Origin: Prochlorothrix hollandica PCC 9006 = CALU 1027
GTDB lineage: Bacteria > Cyanobacteriota > Cyanobacteriia > Prochlorotrichales > Prochlorotrichaceae
DNA length: 45,391 bases
Direction: 5' to 3'
NCBI RefSeq assembly: GCF_000332315.1
Contig: NZ_KB235938.1
Coordinates: 24,409-69,799, forward strand
Under the pieces are notes generated by a model. That model ran no database searches. It saw only the letters and a list, made by a program, of their open reading frames with translations, and was not told where the DNA came from. Below are positions 1-8,777 of the stretch, in pieces. The stretch's first letter is position 1. Each line of letters begins with the position of its first letter. The translations under genes were made by a program, and so were the position numbers.

Positions 1-224
1 GGGATTTAAAGCTAACGCAGTGATGACATCTGGGGTTGCCCCCGTTTCCCTCTGGGGTTGCCCCTCGGATCCGAGGGAGGTTGTCCAGGCTAGAGGCGGG
101 GAGAAACGAGCCTCGATCGACGACTCTGCCGTTGTGGGGAGTAGGAGATTAGACATTATGCCCTTGACTCCCTTGGGTAAATAGCTATAGATATTAACCA
201 AAATCTTTGGATAACCAGCGAAAT

Positions 225-2492
225 ATGCATATCCGTAGCACTAGACTTTGTGGTTCAAATGGGGCGACTCCTTGGCGGCTAGGGAGGTCTGCTGGGTCTA
301 GGTCTGCTGGGTCTAGGTCTGCTGGGTCTCTGGGTCGGGTGGAGATCGCAGTGTTGTCAGTTTGGGGCAGTTGGGGACTCAGTAGCGGGGGAGCCAGTGC
401 TGCGGCCTTCCCACCGGTTGCGGGGGCTGGGGGGGAGGTGCTGGCGGTCTTAGGGGGGGAGCCAGAGGAGGGGGTGATCCTGAATCTAGGGCCAGATCCT
501 GCGGGTTTACTGGGTTTACAAGGTGCGGCGGGTTCACTAGTTGCAGACGAGCGACAGATTGCAGACGAGCTAGGGATTGCAAACGAGCTAGGGATTGCAG
601 ACGAGCTACAAGTTACAGACGATCTACAGGTTGCAGACGAGCTAGGGATTGCAGACGAGCTACCAGTTACAAACGAGCTACAAGTTACAGACGAGCTACA
701 GGTTGCGGCGGGTTCACCCGCTACAGAGGGGCTACAGGTTGCGGAGATCTCTCCAGGCTCAGAGGGAGCCGCAGGCATTGAATTGGCCCAGACCCCCCCG
801 GTGGATCGGGTGCGCGATCGCGTTGATCCCCAACTCTTGCGCGATGCCCAAGATCCCGCCGATCGCCTAGACCCGGTGCCCGATCGCTTCGAGTCCCCCA
901 GGGAGCAACCCGATTCCTTGCCGCCCCCGGAGCAATTGTTGCAACCGGCCAACCCCAGTCCAGGCTTAGGGGATAGGCTGGGGGAACCGGAGACAATTCA
1001 GGTCGATCGCTATGAGGTGCTGGGGAGCACGGTGTTTAGTGCCGAGACCTTGGCCACCGCCACCCAACCCTTTACAGGGCCGTCTGTGTCCTTTGCCCAA
1101 CTACTCCAGGCTCGATCGGCAGTGACCCAGCTTTATGAAGACGGGGGGTATATCTACTCCTTGGCCTTTTTGCCGGAGCAAACCCTGGAGGGGGGGGTGG
1201 TGACCCTGCAAGTCATTGAGACCAGCCTGACGGAGGTGACCGTGGAGGGTCTGGGGCGCTTGCGGGATAGTTACGTCACCAGCCGGGTACGCAAGGCCAC
1301 GGGCACCCCCCTCCAGCGGGATCGGCTGCTCCAGGGTCTGCGGTTGCTCCAGTTGGATCCCCTGCTGCAAACCCTGTCTGCTGAGCTATCCATGGGGTTG
1401 CGTCCGGGGGAAAGTACGCTACACCTGACGGTGACCCAGGCTCCCACCTTCACCATGGGGGCGGGTTTTGATAATGGTCGGGTCCCCAGTGTGGGCAGTT
1501 TCCGCCGTCAGTTTTCGGTGCGGGAAGGGAATTTGTTGGGGTTTGGGGATGGCTTGGGAGTGCGCTACAACAACACCCAGGCTAGCAACTCCGTGGATGT
1601 GGACTATACCCTGCCCATCAATGCCCGCAATGGCACCCTCAGCTTGCTCTATAGTCGCAGTGGCAGTCAGGTCATTGAAGAACCCTTTGATATTTTGGAG
1701 ATTCGATCGGCGGCCCAAACCTGGGATCTGTCCCTGCGCCAACCCCTGTACCAAACCCCGACCCAGGAATTTGCGGTGGGCCTAGGACTGAATCACCGTT
1801 CCACCACCACCTCCCTGGAAGTGGAGGGAACCCGTTTTGATTTTCCCCTGTCCCAGGGGGCTGGGGACGATGGCAGAACCCGCCTTTCGGTGGTCAACAT
1901 TACCCAGGACTGGACGCGGCGGGGGGCTAGCCAAGTGTTGGGGTTCCGCTCCCAGTTCAATCTGGGAACCGACTGGCTTGGTGCCACCCAAAACAGCGAT
2001 CAGCCGGATAGTAGCTTTTTTAGTTGGCAGGGCCAGGGCCAATGGGTGCGGCAGTTTGCCCCCGATACCCTGCTGTTGGTGAAGGGGAATCTGCAACTGG
2101 CCGATCGCCCCCTGTTGTCTTTGGAGCAATTCAGTAATGGGGGCTTTGGCAGTGTCCGGGGCTATCGCCAGGATCAGCTCCTGACGGATAATGGCTTTTT
2201 TGGCTCGATCGAGGCCCGCATCCCCATTTTTCGCATTCGTCAAATCAACAGTGTGGCCCAGGTGACCCCCTTTTTCGACTATGGGGTGGGCTGGAACAGC
2301 GGCGAGGGGGACAATCCTAGCCAACGGCGGTTGGCCTCGGTGGGGGTGGGGTTGCGGTGGGGGTTTGCCGATCGGGTCACTGCCCGCCTCGATTGGGGTC
2401 TGCCCTTGATTAATAACGACGACAATGACTATGGTTCCCTCCAGGAACATGGCTTTTTGTTTTCCATTGAGACTGATCTCTCCCCGTTTTAG
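225..2492 (+). CDS. TpsB-type (ShlB/FhaC) two-partner secretion outer-membrane transporter
   Basis: This is a TpsB transporter of the Omp85 superfamily, which exports a large TpsA partner across the outer membrane. A POTRA_2 domain begins near residue 258 (VDRYEVLGSTVFS) and runs to about 335. A 16-strand-type barrel region follows and fills the remainder to the C-terminus, which ends in alternating residues and a terminal Phe. The VRGYRQ signature of the L6 loop is near residue 642. I chose the ATG at 225; a TTG at 207 is in frame, and neither has a strong ribosome site. Residues ~42-63 resemble a signal peptide ending ASA-AAF. Between signal and POTRA lies an unusual acidic linker built from nine hexapeptides, then a Pro/Asp/Gln-rich stretch. 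No TpsA partner is in the window. The family assignment is firm; the substrate is unknown. Confidence 0.88.
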   Translation: MHIRSTRLCGSNGATPWRLGRSAGSRSAGSRSAGSLGRVEIAVLSVWGSWGLSSGGASAAAFPPVAGAGGEVLAVLGGEPEEGVILNLGPDPAGLLGLQGAAGSLVADERQIADELGIANELGIADELQVTDDLQVADELGIADELPVTNELQVTDELQVAAGSPATEGLQVAEISPGSEGAAGIELAQTPPVDRVRDRVDPQLLRDAQDPADRLDPVPDRFESPREQPDSLPPPEQLLQPANPSPGLGDRLGEPETIQVDRYEVLGSTVFSAETLATATQPFTGPSVSFAQLLQARSAVTQLYEDGGYIYSLAFLPEQTLEGGVVTLQVIETSLTEVTVEGLGRLRDSYVTSRVRKATGTPLQRDRLLQGLRLLQLDPLLQTLSAELSMGLRPGESTLHLTVTQAPTFTMGAGFDNGRVPSVGSFRRQFSVREGNLLGFGDGLGVRYNNTQASNSVDVDYTLPINARNGTLSLLYSRSGSQVIEEPFDILEIRSAAQTWDLSLRQPLYQTPTQEFAVGLGLNHRSTTTSLEVEGTRFDFPLSQGAGDDGRTRLSVVNITQDWTRRGASQVLGFRSQFNLGTDWLGATQNSDQPDSSFFSWQGQGQWVRQFAPDTLLLVKGNLQLADRPLLSLEQFSNGGFGSVRGYRQDQLLTDNGFFGSIEARIPIFRIRQINSVAQVTPFFDYGVGWNSGEGDNPSQRRLASVGVGLRWGFADRVTARLDWGLPLINNDDNDYGSLQEHGFLFSIETDLSPF
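286..330 (+). repeat. 3 x 15-bp in-frame tandem repeat (RSAGS)
   Basis: Three identical copies of GGTCTGCTGGGTCTA encode RSAGS three times in the N-terminal region of the TpsB protein, just before its hydrophobic signal segment. The array adds basic residues to the signal n-region. Confidence 0.9.
540..701 (+). repeat. 9 x 18-bp in-frame tandem repeat (hexapeptide linker)
   Basis: Nine 18-bp units encode hexapeptides of pattern [VI]-[AT]-[DN]-[ED]-[LR]-x (for example IADELG, VTDELQ). They form a strongly acidic linker between the signal peptide and the POTRA domain. Units differ by point changes, so the array is older than the perfect 15-bp array upstream. Confidence 0.92.
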
Positions 2493-2500
2493 GGGCGATC

Positions 2501-2560
2501 GTGTACCCACCAGACTGTGTACCCACCAGACTATGTACCCACCAGACTATGTACCCACGA
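2501..2560. repeat. 16-bp tandem repeat, 3.75 copies
   Basis: The unit GTGTACCCACCAGACT recurs head to tail directly after the TpsB stop codon. It is followed at about 2584-2612 by a single copy of the CCCCTCC-AAGG-AGGGGTTAGGGGTGG element that also forms the array at 13033. No gene is seen between 2493 and 2668. Confidence 0.85.
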
Positions 2561-2668
2561 GGGAGATAATGAATGCGCTCTTGTTCCCCTCCAAGGAGGG
2601 GTTAGGGGTGGTTTTCACCTTGCGATCGCAGCCCATGAGTTGGGTATCAAACGGACCCACTACTTCAG

Positions 2669-4234
2669 TTACCGGCGGGGATGGGGGATGAATTCCACCT
2701 CATCCGATCGAATCAGCATCTCGAAATGTTCAAAGAAGTTTTGCCCCAATAGCCCTTCGGTACTGGTTTCCACAATATTGACCTCCAGATTACGCACCAC
2801 GGCCTCGCCGACAGCGATGGAATCAACACGACTGGTGCCCACTTCAATGACCCGGCCATCGGCCACGCGGGTGTATTGCCGTCCCGTGATCGACAAGCCC
2901 AGGGTGCGAGCCATGGTAGCGGTGAGGGTGGTGGTGGTGCAGCCTGTGTCCAGTACCAGATCCAAGGGGTAGCGCCCCTGGAAGACCACTTCCAGCACGG
3001 GGCTATTGGCTGCTCGATATTTAATGGGAACCCGAATCCGATCGGGGGTCGGAGGCACTTGCAGGGTTTTAATTTTTTGTTGGAGGCGATCGTGGGTGCG
3101 GCGATCGCCCTGACCCAGACTGAGGGAGGCCGCTTGGCGATAGTGGGCAATGGCATCCGTCAGCTTGCCTTGGGCTTCATAGAGATTGCCCCGCCCTTCC
3201 TGGAGGCTGGGGGAGTCGGGTTCCAGGTGCAGCGCCCGATCGTAGTCCGCCAGGGCCGCGTCCCACTGTGCCAACTGGCCCTGGGCCTGTCCCCGCAACA
3301 CCCAAGCCGCCGTTGTTTCTGGGCTGAGATCCAGCCACCGGCTAAAGTCCACCACAGCCCCCTGGGCATCCCCCAGCTTTAGCCGTAAGCGTCCCCGTTC
3401 CCCATAGAGATCACCCCGGTGGGGATTCCCTTGCAAGACCCGCCCTAAATCGACTAAAGCTGCTTCCACCCGTCCCAAACGGCCCAAAATCACGCCCCGC
3501 TGGGCGAGGACTTCCAGATCCTGGGGAGCCACCTGCAACACCCAGTTCACATCCTCCAGTGCCCCTTGGTAGTCCCCTCGATCGATTTTCTGCTGAACGG
3601 TTCTTAAATACTGTTGGGTAATGGGATCGCTGGAGGGGGTTGGCCCGCCCCGCTGACCTTGGCTCTGGCCTGGGGGTTGGGGGGCAGATCTGGGTTTGGG
3701 GGGTGAGGTGCGATCGGTGGTGCCTTGGGCCACCGTTGGCGAGATAACCGGAGATACCCCCAGGGGAGTCACCCTAGGATCGAGGGGGGGGGCGGTCTTG
3801 GGCTGGGCCGGGGTGGATCCCGCCGTTAGGTGTTGCTGCCACTGGGCGATCTGGTGGCGACACTGGTCAATACTGGCTTGATCCTGGGGGGCTTGGTAGT
3901 GGCGAATGGCTTGGCCATAGGCCGCGATCGCGGCGGCCCACTGTCCCTGTTGTCCCTGGGCCTTGCCCAGCAGTCGATGGGCCGCTGGCCATTGGGGTCG
4001 CAACTGGAGGGCTTGGAGGGCATCCAGTTCCGCCAATGCCCCCTGACCCAAGTTGAGATGGGCCATGGCACGGCCATAATAGGCGGCAGCACTGGGGGCG
4101 ATCCTTAAGGCGGCGCTGTAGTCCGTCACGGCCCCCGCAAAGTCTTGGAGTTTCAGGCGCAATTGTCCCTGTTCTAACCAAGTCTCCCCCCCATCCGTAG
4201 CAGGGGACGGGGATTTTTCATCAGCAACACCCAT
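2669..4234 (-). CDS. TPR protein with C-terminal retropepsin-like aspartic protease domain
   Basis: The 521-residue protein has two TPR blocks: residues ~17-115 and ~205-375, the latter with repeats such as ALADYDRALHLEPDSP. A Pro/Ser-rich linker lies between them. The C-terminus (about 405-515) is a clan AA retropepsin-like domain. It has the catalytic motif VLDTGC (DTG, with Cys where Ala is usual) and the family's second landmark GLLGQNFFEHF. Such single-domain proteases act as dimers. TPR-protease fusions of this kind occur in cyanobacteria, where their substrates are unknown. ATG at 4234 is preceded by an AGGA box. No signal peptide or membrane segment is seen, so it is probably cytosolic. 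A MITE separates it from the STAS remnant upstream. Confidence 0.82.
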   Translation of the reverse strand: MGVADEKSPSPATDGGETWLEQGQLRLKLQDFAGAVTDYSAALRIAPSAAAYYGRAMAHLNLGQGALAELDALQALQLRPQWPAAHRLLGKAQGQQGQWAAAIAAYGQAIRHYQAPQDQASIDQCRHQIAQWQQHLTAGSTPAQPKTAPPLDPRVTPLGVSPVISPTVAQGTTDRTSPPKPRSAPQPPGQSQGQRGGPTPSSDPITQQYLRTVQQKIDRGDYQGALEDVNWVLQVAPQDLEVLAQRGVILGRLGRVEAALVDLGRVLQGNPHRGDLYGERGRLRLKLGDAQGAVVDFSRWLDLSPETTAAWVLRGQAQGQLAQWDAALADYDRALHLEPDSPSLQEGRGNLYEAQGKLTDAIAHYRQAASLSLGQGDRRTHDRLQQKIKTLQVPPTPDRIRVPIKYRAANSPVLEVVFQGRYPLDLVLDTGCTTTTLTATMARTLGLSITGRQYTRVADGRVIEVGTSRVDSIAVGEAVVRNLEVNIVETSTEGLLGQNFFEHFEMLIRSDEVEFIPHPRR

Positions 4235-4271
4235 GGCAATTTGTCCTGGAGGAATCTAGTCATGATTGCTA

Positions 4272-4374
4272 TACAGCAGTCCTAAATCAGTTGTAGGCAT
4301 CTCGATGGCTGAAACCCTTAGTGTGGTGTGCCCCCGGAGGGGGCACACCACACGATCCATTTAGGACTGCTGTA
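4272..4374 (-). mobile_element. MITE family A, copy 1 (reverse orientation)
   Basis: A 103-bp element starts TACAGCAGTCCTAAATCAG and ends with the inverted TTTAGGACTGCTGTA. The terminal TA on both sides is consistent with the IS630/Tc1 target duplication. The core holds a near-perfect palindrome, GTGTGGTGTGCCCCC / GGGGGCACACCACAC. Its left end matches the IS630-family element at 44376. Confidence 0.9.
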
Positions 4375-4380
4375 GATTCA

Positions 4381-4680
4381 TTAAGCTGGCTTCTTGGGGG
4401 AACTCGCTGCGTAGGACTTCATAGAAATGGGGGCGATATAGAAATGGGGGCGATCGTTAAACATCTCAAAAACCCCCTCCATTGAGGTCAAGCGCAACAG
4501 GGTCGCCATTTGATTTCTGACACCACAAATCGAGAAGCGAATTCCTCCCCGTTGAGCTTCTTTGGCCACACGAACCAGGGCGGCTAACCCTGCACTGCCC
4601 ACAAAACTAATGCTAGAGCAGTCTAGCAAAACCACTTGAGGACTCGTGCTTTGAATCCGGGCCTGAACCATTTTTGACAT
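4381..4680 (-). pseudogene. STAS-domain anti-sigma factor antagonist, 5'-truncated
   Basis: The 99-residue frame matches the C-terminal two thirds of a STAS (SpoIIAA-type) anti-anti-sigma domain. It has VVLLDCSSISFVGSAGL, where GSAGL occupies the place of the usual DSSGL phosphorylation loop and keeps its Ser. Family-like helices and the block TSMEGVFEMF follow. The ~30 N-terminal residues found in the family (first strands and helix) are missing. The sequence begins exactly at an IS200/IS605-type terminal hairpin, and its ATG (4678-4680) lies inside that hairpin. It could be a dead remnant, or a shortened protein made from the new start. The truncation itself is clear. Confidence 0.75.
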
Positions 4681-4712
4681 GCTCCCCGACCTAAAGGTGT
4701 GGGGAGCATGTC
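4676..4712 (-). mobile_element. IS200/IS605-type end remnant (terminal hairpin)
   Basis: Perfect 12-bp arms GACATGCTCCCC and GGGGAGCATGTC enclose a 13-nt loop. On the minus strand the sequence reads ACCTTTAGGTCGGGGAGCA followed by TGTCAAA. This is the same end that occurs at about 21328-21356. The rest of the element is absent, so this is a scar joined to the STAS gene. Confidence 0.7.
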
Positions 4713-5258
4713 AATGCTGGGGTTTAGTCTTGGAGGCCAGTCTTAGGGGACGTGTCTAGGGCGGGTACTGCTATACAATGCTGGGGTGAATGACGATCGA
4801 CACCCCAGCACCGCTATGATTGGGAGCAGGCCGAAATTTCGTAAATTGACCCTGATTGTTTTCAAGCCTTCCCCCTCACCCGATCTGGGCACGACCCTGT
4901 GTCGCGATCGTCCTGGGCCAGATACAGCAGTCCTCAATGGGTCGTGTGGTGTGCGCCCGGACAGCGACACCACACCAAGGGTTTCAGCCGTCGAGATCCT
5001 TACAACTGATTTAGGGTTGCTGTAGGTCTATGGGATTGCAGAGGTAGTAGGCCGATGTCCCAACCGAATAGAAACATGAATAGTCTGTGGTTATCGTACC
5101 CTAAGGCCGTCCATTGGTGACGATCGTTGTAGTCTGGCTGAATGCTCAAGAGTTTGATGAGTCCAAGGCTTTAGCCTGAGCGATCCCTGTCTTTGCGACT
5201 GAGTTCTTCCGTTTCGATTGATCATTGACACTTAAAAAGAGACACTTAAAAAGATCCC
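4713..5258. other. Gene-free stretch with one MITE
   Basis: No convincing coding region is seen. It contains MITE family A copy 2 (4923-5024) and a diverged duplication of the phrase CAATGCTGGGG (about 4713 and 4777). Just before the next gene is a short tandem repeat of GACACTTAAAAA (about 5227-5250). The region must contain the promoter of the pentapeptide-repeat gene, but no clear -35/-10 pair stands out. Confidence 0.6.
4923..5024 (+). mobile_element. MITE family A, copy 2
   Basis: A 102-bp copy begins TACAGCAGTCCTCAATGGG and ends GATTTAGGGTTGCTGTA. The central palindrome is degraded (GTGCGCCCGGACAGCGACAC), so this is an older or mutated copy. Confidence 0.88.
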
Positions 5259-8200
5259 ATGGAAGTTTCTAAGCTTTTATTGCGTTACCAGGAAGGACAG
5301 CGGGATTTTCGCCAGGTTTCCCTGCGGGCAGCGAACTTAGCCCGAGCGCAATTGGCTTTTGTCAATTTTGATCAAGGGGACTTGCGGGAAGCCAACCTGA
5401 AGGCAGCACAGCTTGCGGGGGCTAACTTGGAGGGGGCCGAACTCACCAACGCCAACTTAGCAGGGGCCAATCTCTTGGGGGCAACGTTGCTGTCGGCCCG
5501 GTTGATTCGGACCAACTTGGAGGGGGCGCTGCTGAGTGGGGCAGATTTGCGGGGTGCCATCTTGAAGCAGGCTAACCTCCGCAATGCGTCCTGTGTGGGC
5601 ATTGATCTCAGTGGGGCAGATTTGCAGGGGGCCAATCTCAAAGACATCAACCTCAAGGATGCGAACCTGAGGGGGGCTAATCTGATGGGTGCCCAGTGGG
5701 ATCGGGCTGATGTGGAAGGGGCGCATTTTGATGGTGCCATCATGCCCAATGGGGAATATGTGGTGCCTGAAGAAATGTCGAATGCCTCCCCTGGGGGAAT
5801 TGACGAGTTTAATTTCCCCACGATCGAAGAACGGATTGATGATCTTAATTTCCCCACCTTGGAGCGATCGTTCTCGGACGAAGACTCTCAGCCCGCCTCA
5901 GCCCCCCTGCCGCAGAACCCCGGATCCGAGGTGGGCACCCTATTATTTGGTGACGTTAGCTTAGATACGGTGGGCAATGTCAATGCCCCTGCTAGCTCGT
6001 CCCCCAGTGGGGTCCAGGGTCGGTTTATGCCCACTGGGATGGCTGGAGCGTCCGATCGAGGGACTCCCCTTGGGGCAGGAACGGGGGGGGATCTACAGGT
6101 CTGGATTCGATCGAAGCTGCAAAAGCAGAATCAATACCAGTTCCGCCGCCTTGTGGCCCAAGCCTACGGCAACCAATGTGCCGTAACCGGCAGTCGTATC
6201 CAACCGGTGCTAAAGGTGGTGAGCATTGCCGAAGGGACTAAGACGGGTCAGGATCATCCCTCCAATGGCATTTTGCTGCGATCGGACTTCGCCATTCTTT
6301 TCCGCGAACATTTGGTTGCCATTGAACCCACCACCGGCACCCTCTTGCTTGCCCCCAGTTTGCGGGAATCAGACTATCAAGTTTGGGAAAATAAACCCCT
6401 CGATTTGCCTGCTAAAGAGTCAGAGAAGCCAGATGTGGTGCTATTGCAACAGCACATCAGTGCCTGTCGCTGGTATCAAGCAGAGCAAAGTGTCCAGCAA
6501 CGGCAACGTGCCACCAAGGTCGCCGGAGCAACCCAGGCTAGGCATCTGTGGCGATCGGCCTTGCAGAACCTCTTGGGGACGAAGAAGCCGGAACCCGATC
6601 CCCCCCTGGAATCCAGTGCCAACCCTGGGGTTGGGGTGGCAGCAACTCCCGCCGCGCCGTTATCCCCCACTGTCCTTCGAGAACCGGAGACCGCCAATGT
6701 TGGGGTTGATGCGGTGCATCGTGATGATGTGCCCACATCTTGGAATCCGACGAGTTCCAGCAGTATTCCTAAGGCGACTTCCCCAGCCGTTCCTGCCCCG
6801 ATCGCGATCCCAGAGACACCACCGGAGGCAGTGCCTGAGGAACAGACAGAGGGGGTGACCGGGATTATAGGCTCCTCGGCTGTCCCAGATCCAGACTCTG
6901 CCATGACGGGGGTGGTTAATCCCGTAGACCTTCCAGAACAGCCAGAGGCCGATCGGTCTGCTGGGTTCAGTCCCGGCGCTGCTTTAGGCTCTGCTCCCGC
7001 CGTTAGTTCTGCCTTACCGGATTGGCAGGTTCCCCCAGAACCGGGCACAGAGTCCGATGATATCCCTTGGGCCGCAGCATTGGCCCAGAATGGGGAGATT
7101 AGTCAGGGTTTCCGGAGTGCTACTCCCGCCTGGGATCGGGACTTGGCGGTTAACCCTTTTGCGGAGGATATTACGCCCTCTGAACCCCTCGATCGGGCTA
7201 ACCCGTTTTTAGACACGGATTCCCCATCGCCCTCCGAGGCGGAGGAGGATGCCAACTGTCAAATCTGGGATTACGATCCCCATCGCCCTAAGGCCGTGGA
7301 TCCTTTTGCCAGTCCATCCCCGTTCCCCCCCAGTAATGACTCTGATTCCTTTCTGCCCGATGACCCATCCCCTGGTCATCCTGCTATTCCGGTCAACGCA
7401 GATGTGGTGAACGCCGACCTAGCAGCCATCATGGGCGCACCGATCGCAGCTTTCCCCAGTAGTTTTGGACAACTGGAGGGGGCTGATACGGCGGGATTGG
7501 GGTTTGCTGCCAGGGTCACCGCCGACCTAGACTCCATGGGCGCACCGATCGCAGCCTTCCCCAGTAGCTTTGGACAACTGGAGGTGGAAGATACGGCGGG
7601 ATTGGGGTTTGCCGCAGCCGTGGTTATGTCATCTGTGACCGAAGATCCGGTCGTCTCTGAGGATCTGGATGGATCTCAAGATGGATCTCAAGATGGATCT
7701 CAAGATGGATCTCAAGGGCTGGTAATACCCGACGGGGCTGTAGACCCAGAAACTGTGGCAGTGACGGACGATCGGTCAGCCCCCGAAGCTATGGCAGACC
7801 CAGACGCTGTAACAGTTCCAGAAGCCGTAGCAAACCCTGAGGCTGTAGTAAATCCAGAAGCTGTAGCAAACCCTGAGGCTATGTCGGTTACAAATGATCG
7901 GTCAGTCCCCGAAGCCGTAGCAGACCCTGAACCGGTGGCATCGCCGCCAACAGACCTGAAAACTGGGGTAGCAGCGGACGATCGTCCAGACTTTGAAGCC
8001 TCTGGATCTCCATCGGAACCCCTAGACCCCGCCCCCCGATCGCGCCCCGTTGTCCTGATCTTGGCCATTGCCCTGGTGGGTTTGGGTATGGTTGCCCTGG
8101 GGTGGCGATTGGGTCTATTTTCCCCTGATTCCCTAGTTCAGACTGCCCCCCCCGCCCTGGGTGATTCCCTGAGATCTCCGCTGCCAGACGAAACCGGTGG

Positions 8201-8777
8201 TGGAGACCCGAATAACGCGACTACTGGCAACGGCACAGGCAATCAAGCCTTGGGTGACGATCGGCCCAACCCGCCCCAACCCGACGACTCCGAGCCGGAC
8301 AGCCTCGATCTCACCGCCATTGACTGGGTTTATCCCCCCGTCGCCGTCGCAGAACTCAAACCCATCTTAGCCAGTGGTGAAGTGCCCCTACGTCCAGAAG
8401 CCACCCAAGCTTTCTGGCGGATGCAGGGGGTGGCCCGGAAAGCGGGAATTCGTCTCTACCCCCTGCTGGGCTATCTCTCTCCTGACGCTGAAGCGGCCTA
8501 CTGGCGCGATCAAGACCCGACTCTAACGGGTGCAACTCTGGCCGATCGCCTGCGCCTGAGCAACTACCACAGTGGCTATGGTCTTAATATTGGTGACTAT
8601 GCAGCCCCCGACAGCGATGGCCAGGTCAGTTTTCAAGACACTGCTGCTTTTGGGTGGCTGATGGCCAATGCCGCCACCTATGGTTTTGAGCGCTGGGATC
8701 GCGATCGCGCTGACCCCAGCCTCGATCGACCTTGGCACTGGCACTATAATCCTGATTTGTCCCCTTCAGCCCAGTAA
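5259..8777 (+). CDS. Giant pentapeptide-repeat protein with HNH-like and M15-peptidase-like domains
   Basis: The protein has 1172 residues. Residues ~15-165 are A(D/N)LxG-type pentapeptide repeats forming a right-handed beta helix. Residues ~280-400 resemble an HNH nuclease fold: QFRRLVAQAYGNQCAVTG, then SNGILLRSDFAILF. The His of the usual AAHI and DLHxLF motifs is replaced (VVSI and DFAILF). A long Pro/Ala/Asp-rich low-complexity region follows (about 430-925) with internal duplications. One hydrophobic segment lies at ~930-954 (VVLILAIALVGLGMVALGW). Residues ~1020-1170 match a VanY/LdcB-like M15 carboxypeptidase, but the zinc/catalytic motif SEHHTGYAxD reads SNYHSGYGLN and EPWHW reads RPWHW. 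Both domains therefore look inactive. Topology suggests a cytoplasmic N-terminus and a periplasmic C-terminus binding peptidoglycan. A role is not known. Confidence 0.8.
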   Translation: MEVSKLLLRYQEGQRDFRQVSLRAANLARAQLAFVNFDQGDLREANLKAAQLAGANLEGAELTNANLAGANLLGATLLSARLIRTNLEGALLSGADLRGAILKQANLRNASCVGIDLSGADLQGANLKDINLKDANLRGANLMGAQWDRADVEGAHFDGAIMPNGEYVVPEEMSNASPGGIDEFNFPTIEERIDDLNFPTLERSFSDEDSQPASAPLPQNPGSEVGTLLFGDVSLDTVGNVNAPASSSPSGVQGRFMPTGMAGASDRGTPLGAGTGGDLQVWIRSKLQKQNQYQFRRLVAQAYGNQCAVTGSRIQPVLKVVSIAEGTKTGQDHPSNGILLRSDFAILFREHLVAIEPTTGTLLLAPSLRESDYQVWENKPLDLPAKESEKPDVVLLQQHISACRWYQAEQSVQQRQRATKVAGATQARHLWRSALQNLLGTKKPEPDPPLESSANPGVGVAATPAAPLSPTVLREPETANVGVDAVHRDDVPTSWNPTSSSSIPKATSPAVPAPIAIPETPPEAVPEEQTEGVTGIIGSSAVPDPDSAMTGVVNPVDLPEQPEADRSAGFSPGAALGSAPAVSSALPDWQVPPEPGTESDDIPWAAALAQNGEISQGFRSATPAWDRDLAVNPFAEDITPSEPLDRANPFLDTDSPSPSEAEEDANCQIWDYDPHRPKAVDPFASPSPFPPSNDSDSFLPDDPSPGHPAIPVNADVVNADLAAIMGAPIAAFPSSFGQLEGADTAGLGFAARVTADLDSMGAPIAAFPSSFGQLEVEDTAGLGFAAAVVMSSVTEDPVVSEDLDGSQDGSQDGSQDGSQGLVIPDGAVDPETVAVTDDRSAPEAMADPDAVTVPEAVANPEAVVNPEAVANPEAMSVTNDRSVPEAVADPEPVASPPTDLKTGVAADDRPDFEASGSPSEPLDPAPRSRPVVLILAIALVGLGMVALGWRLGLFSPDSLVQTAPPALGDSLRSPLPDETGGGDPNNATTGNGTGNQALGDDRPNPPQPDDSEPDSLDLTAIDWVYPPVAVAELKPILASGEVPLRPEATQAFWRMQGVARKAGIRLYPLLGYLSPDAEAAYWRDQDPTLTGATLADRLRLSNYHSGYGLNIGDYAAPDSDGQVSFQDTAAFGWLMANAATYGFERWDRDRADPSLDRPWHWHYNPDLSPSAQ
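7433..7616 (+). repeat. Direct duplication of ~78 bp inside the low-complexity linker
   Basis: The segment encoding GAPIAAFPSSFGQLE...DTAGLGFAA occurs twice (about 7434-7511 and 7539-7616) with few base changes. This is a recent in-frame duplication in the pentapeptide/M15 protein. Confidence 0.88.
7671..7715 (+). repeat. 12-bp in-frame tandem repeat (GSQD)
   Basis: GGATCTCAAGAT is repeated almost four times and encodes GSQDGSQDGSQDGSQ in the linker ahead of the membrane segment. A looser run of PEAVANPEAV-type repeats follows at about 7818-7880. Confidence 0.9.

Noticed and set aside
231-260. Possible tRNA T-loop-like GGTTCAAAT
   Set aside because: No cloverleaf can be built around it and it lies within the TpsB reading frame.
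721-996. Long minus-strand open frames opposite the TpsB, pentapeptide, TonB-like and P-ATPase genes
   Set aside because: They lie opposite well-supported genes in GC-rich DNA, have biased repetitive composition and show no family pattern.
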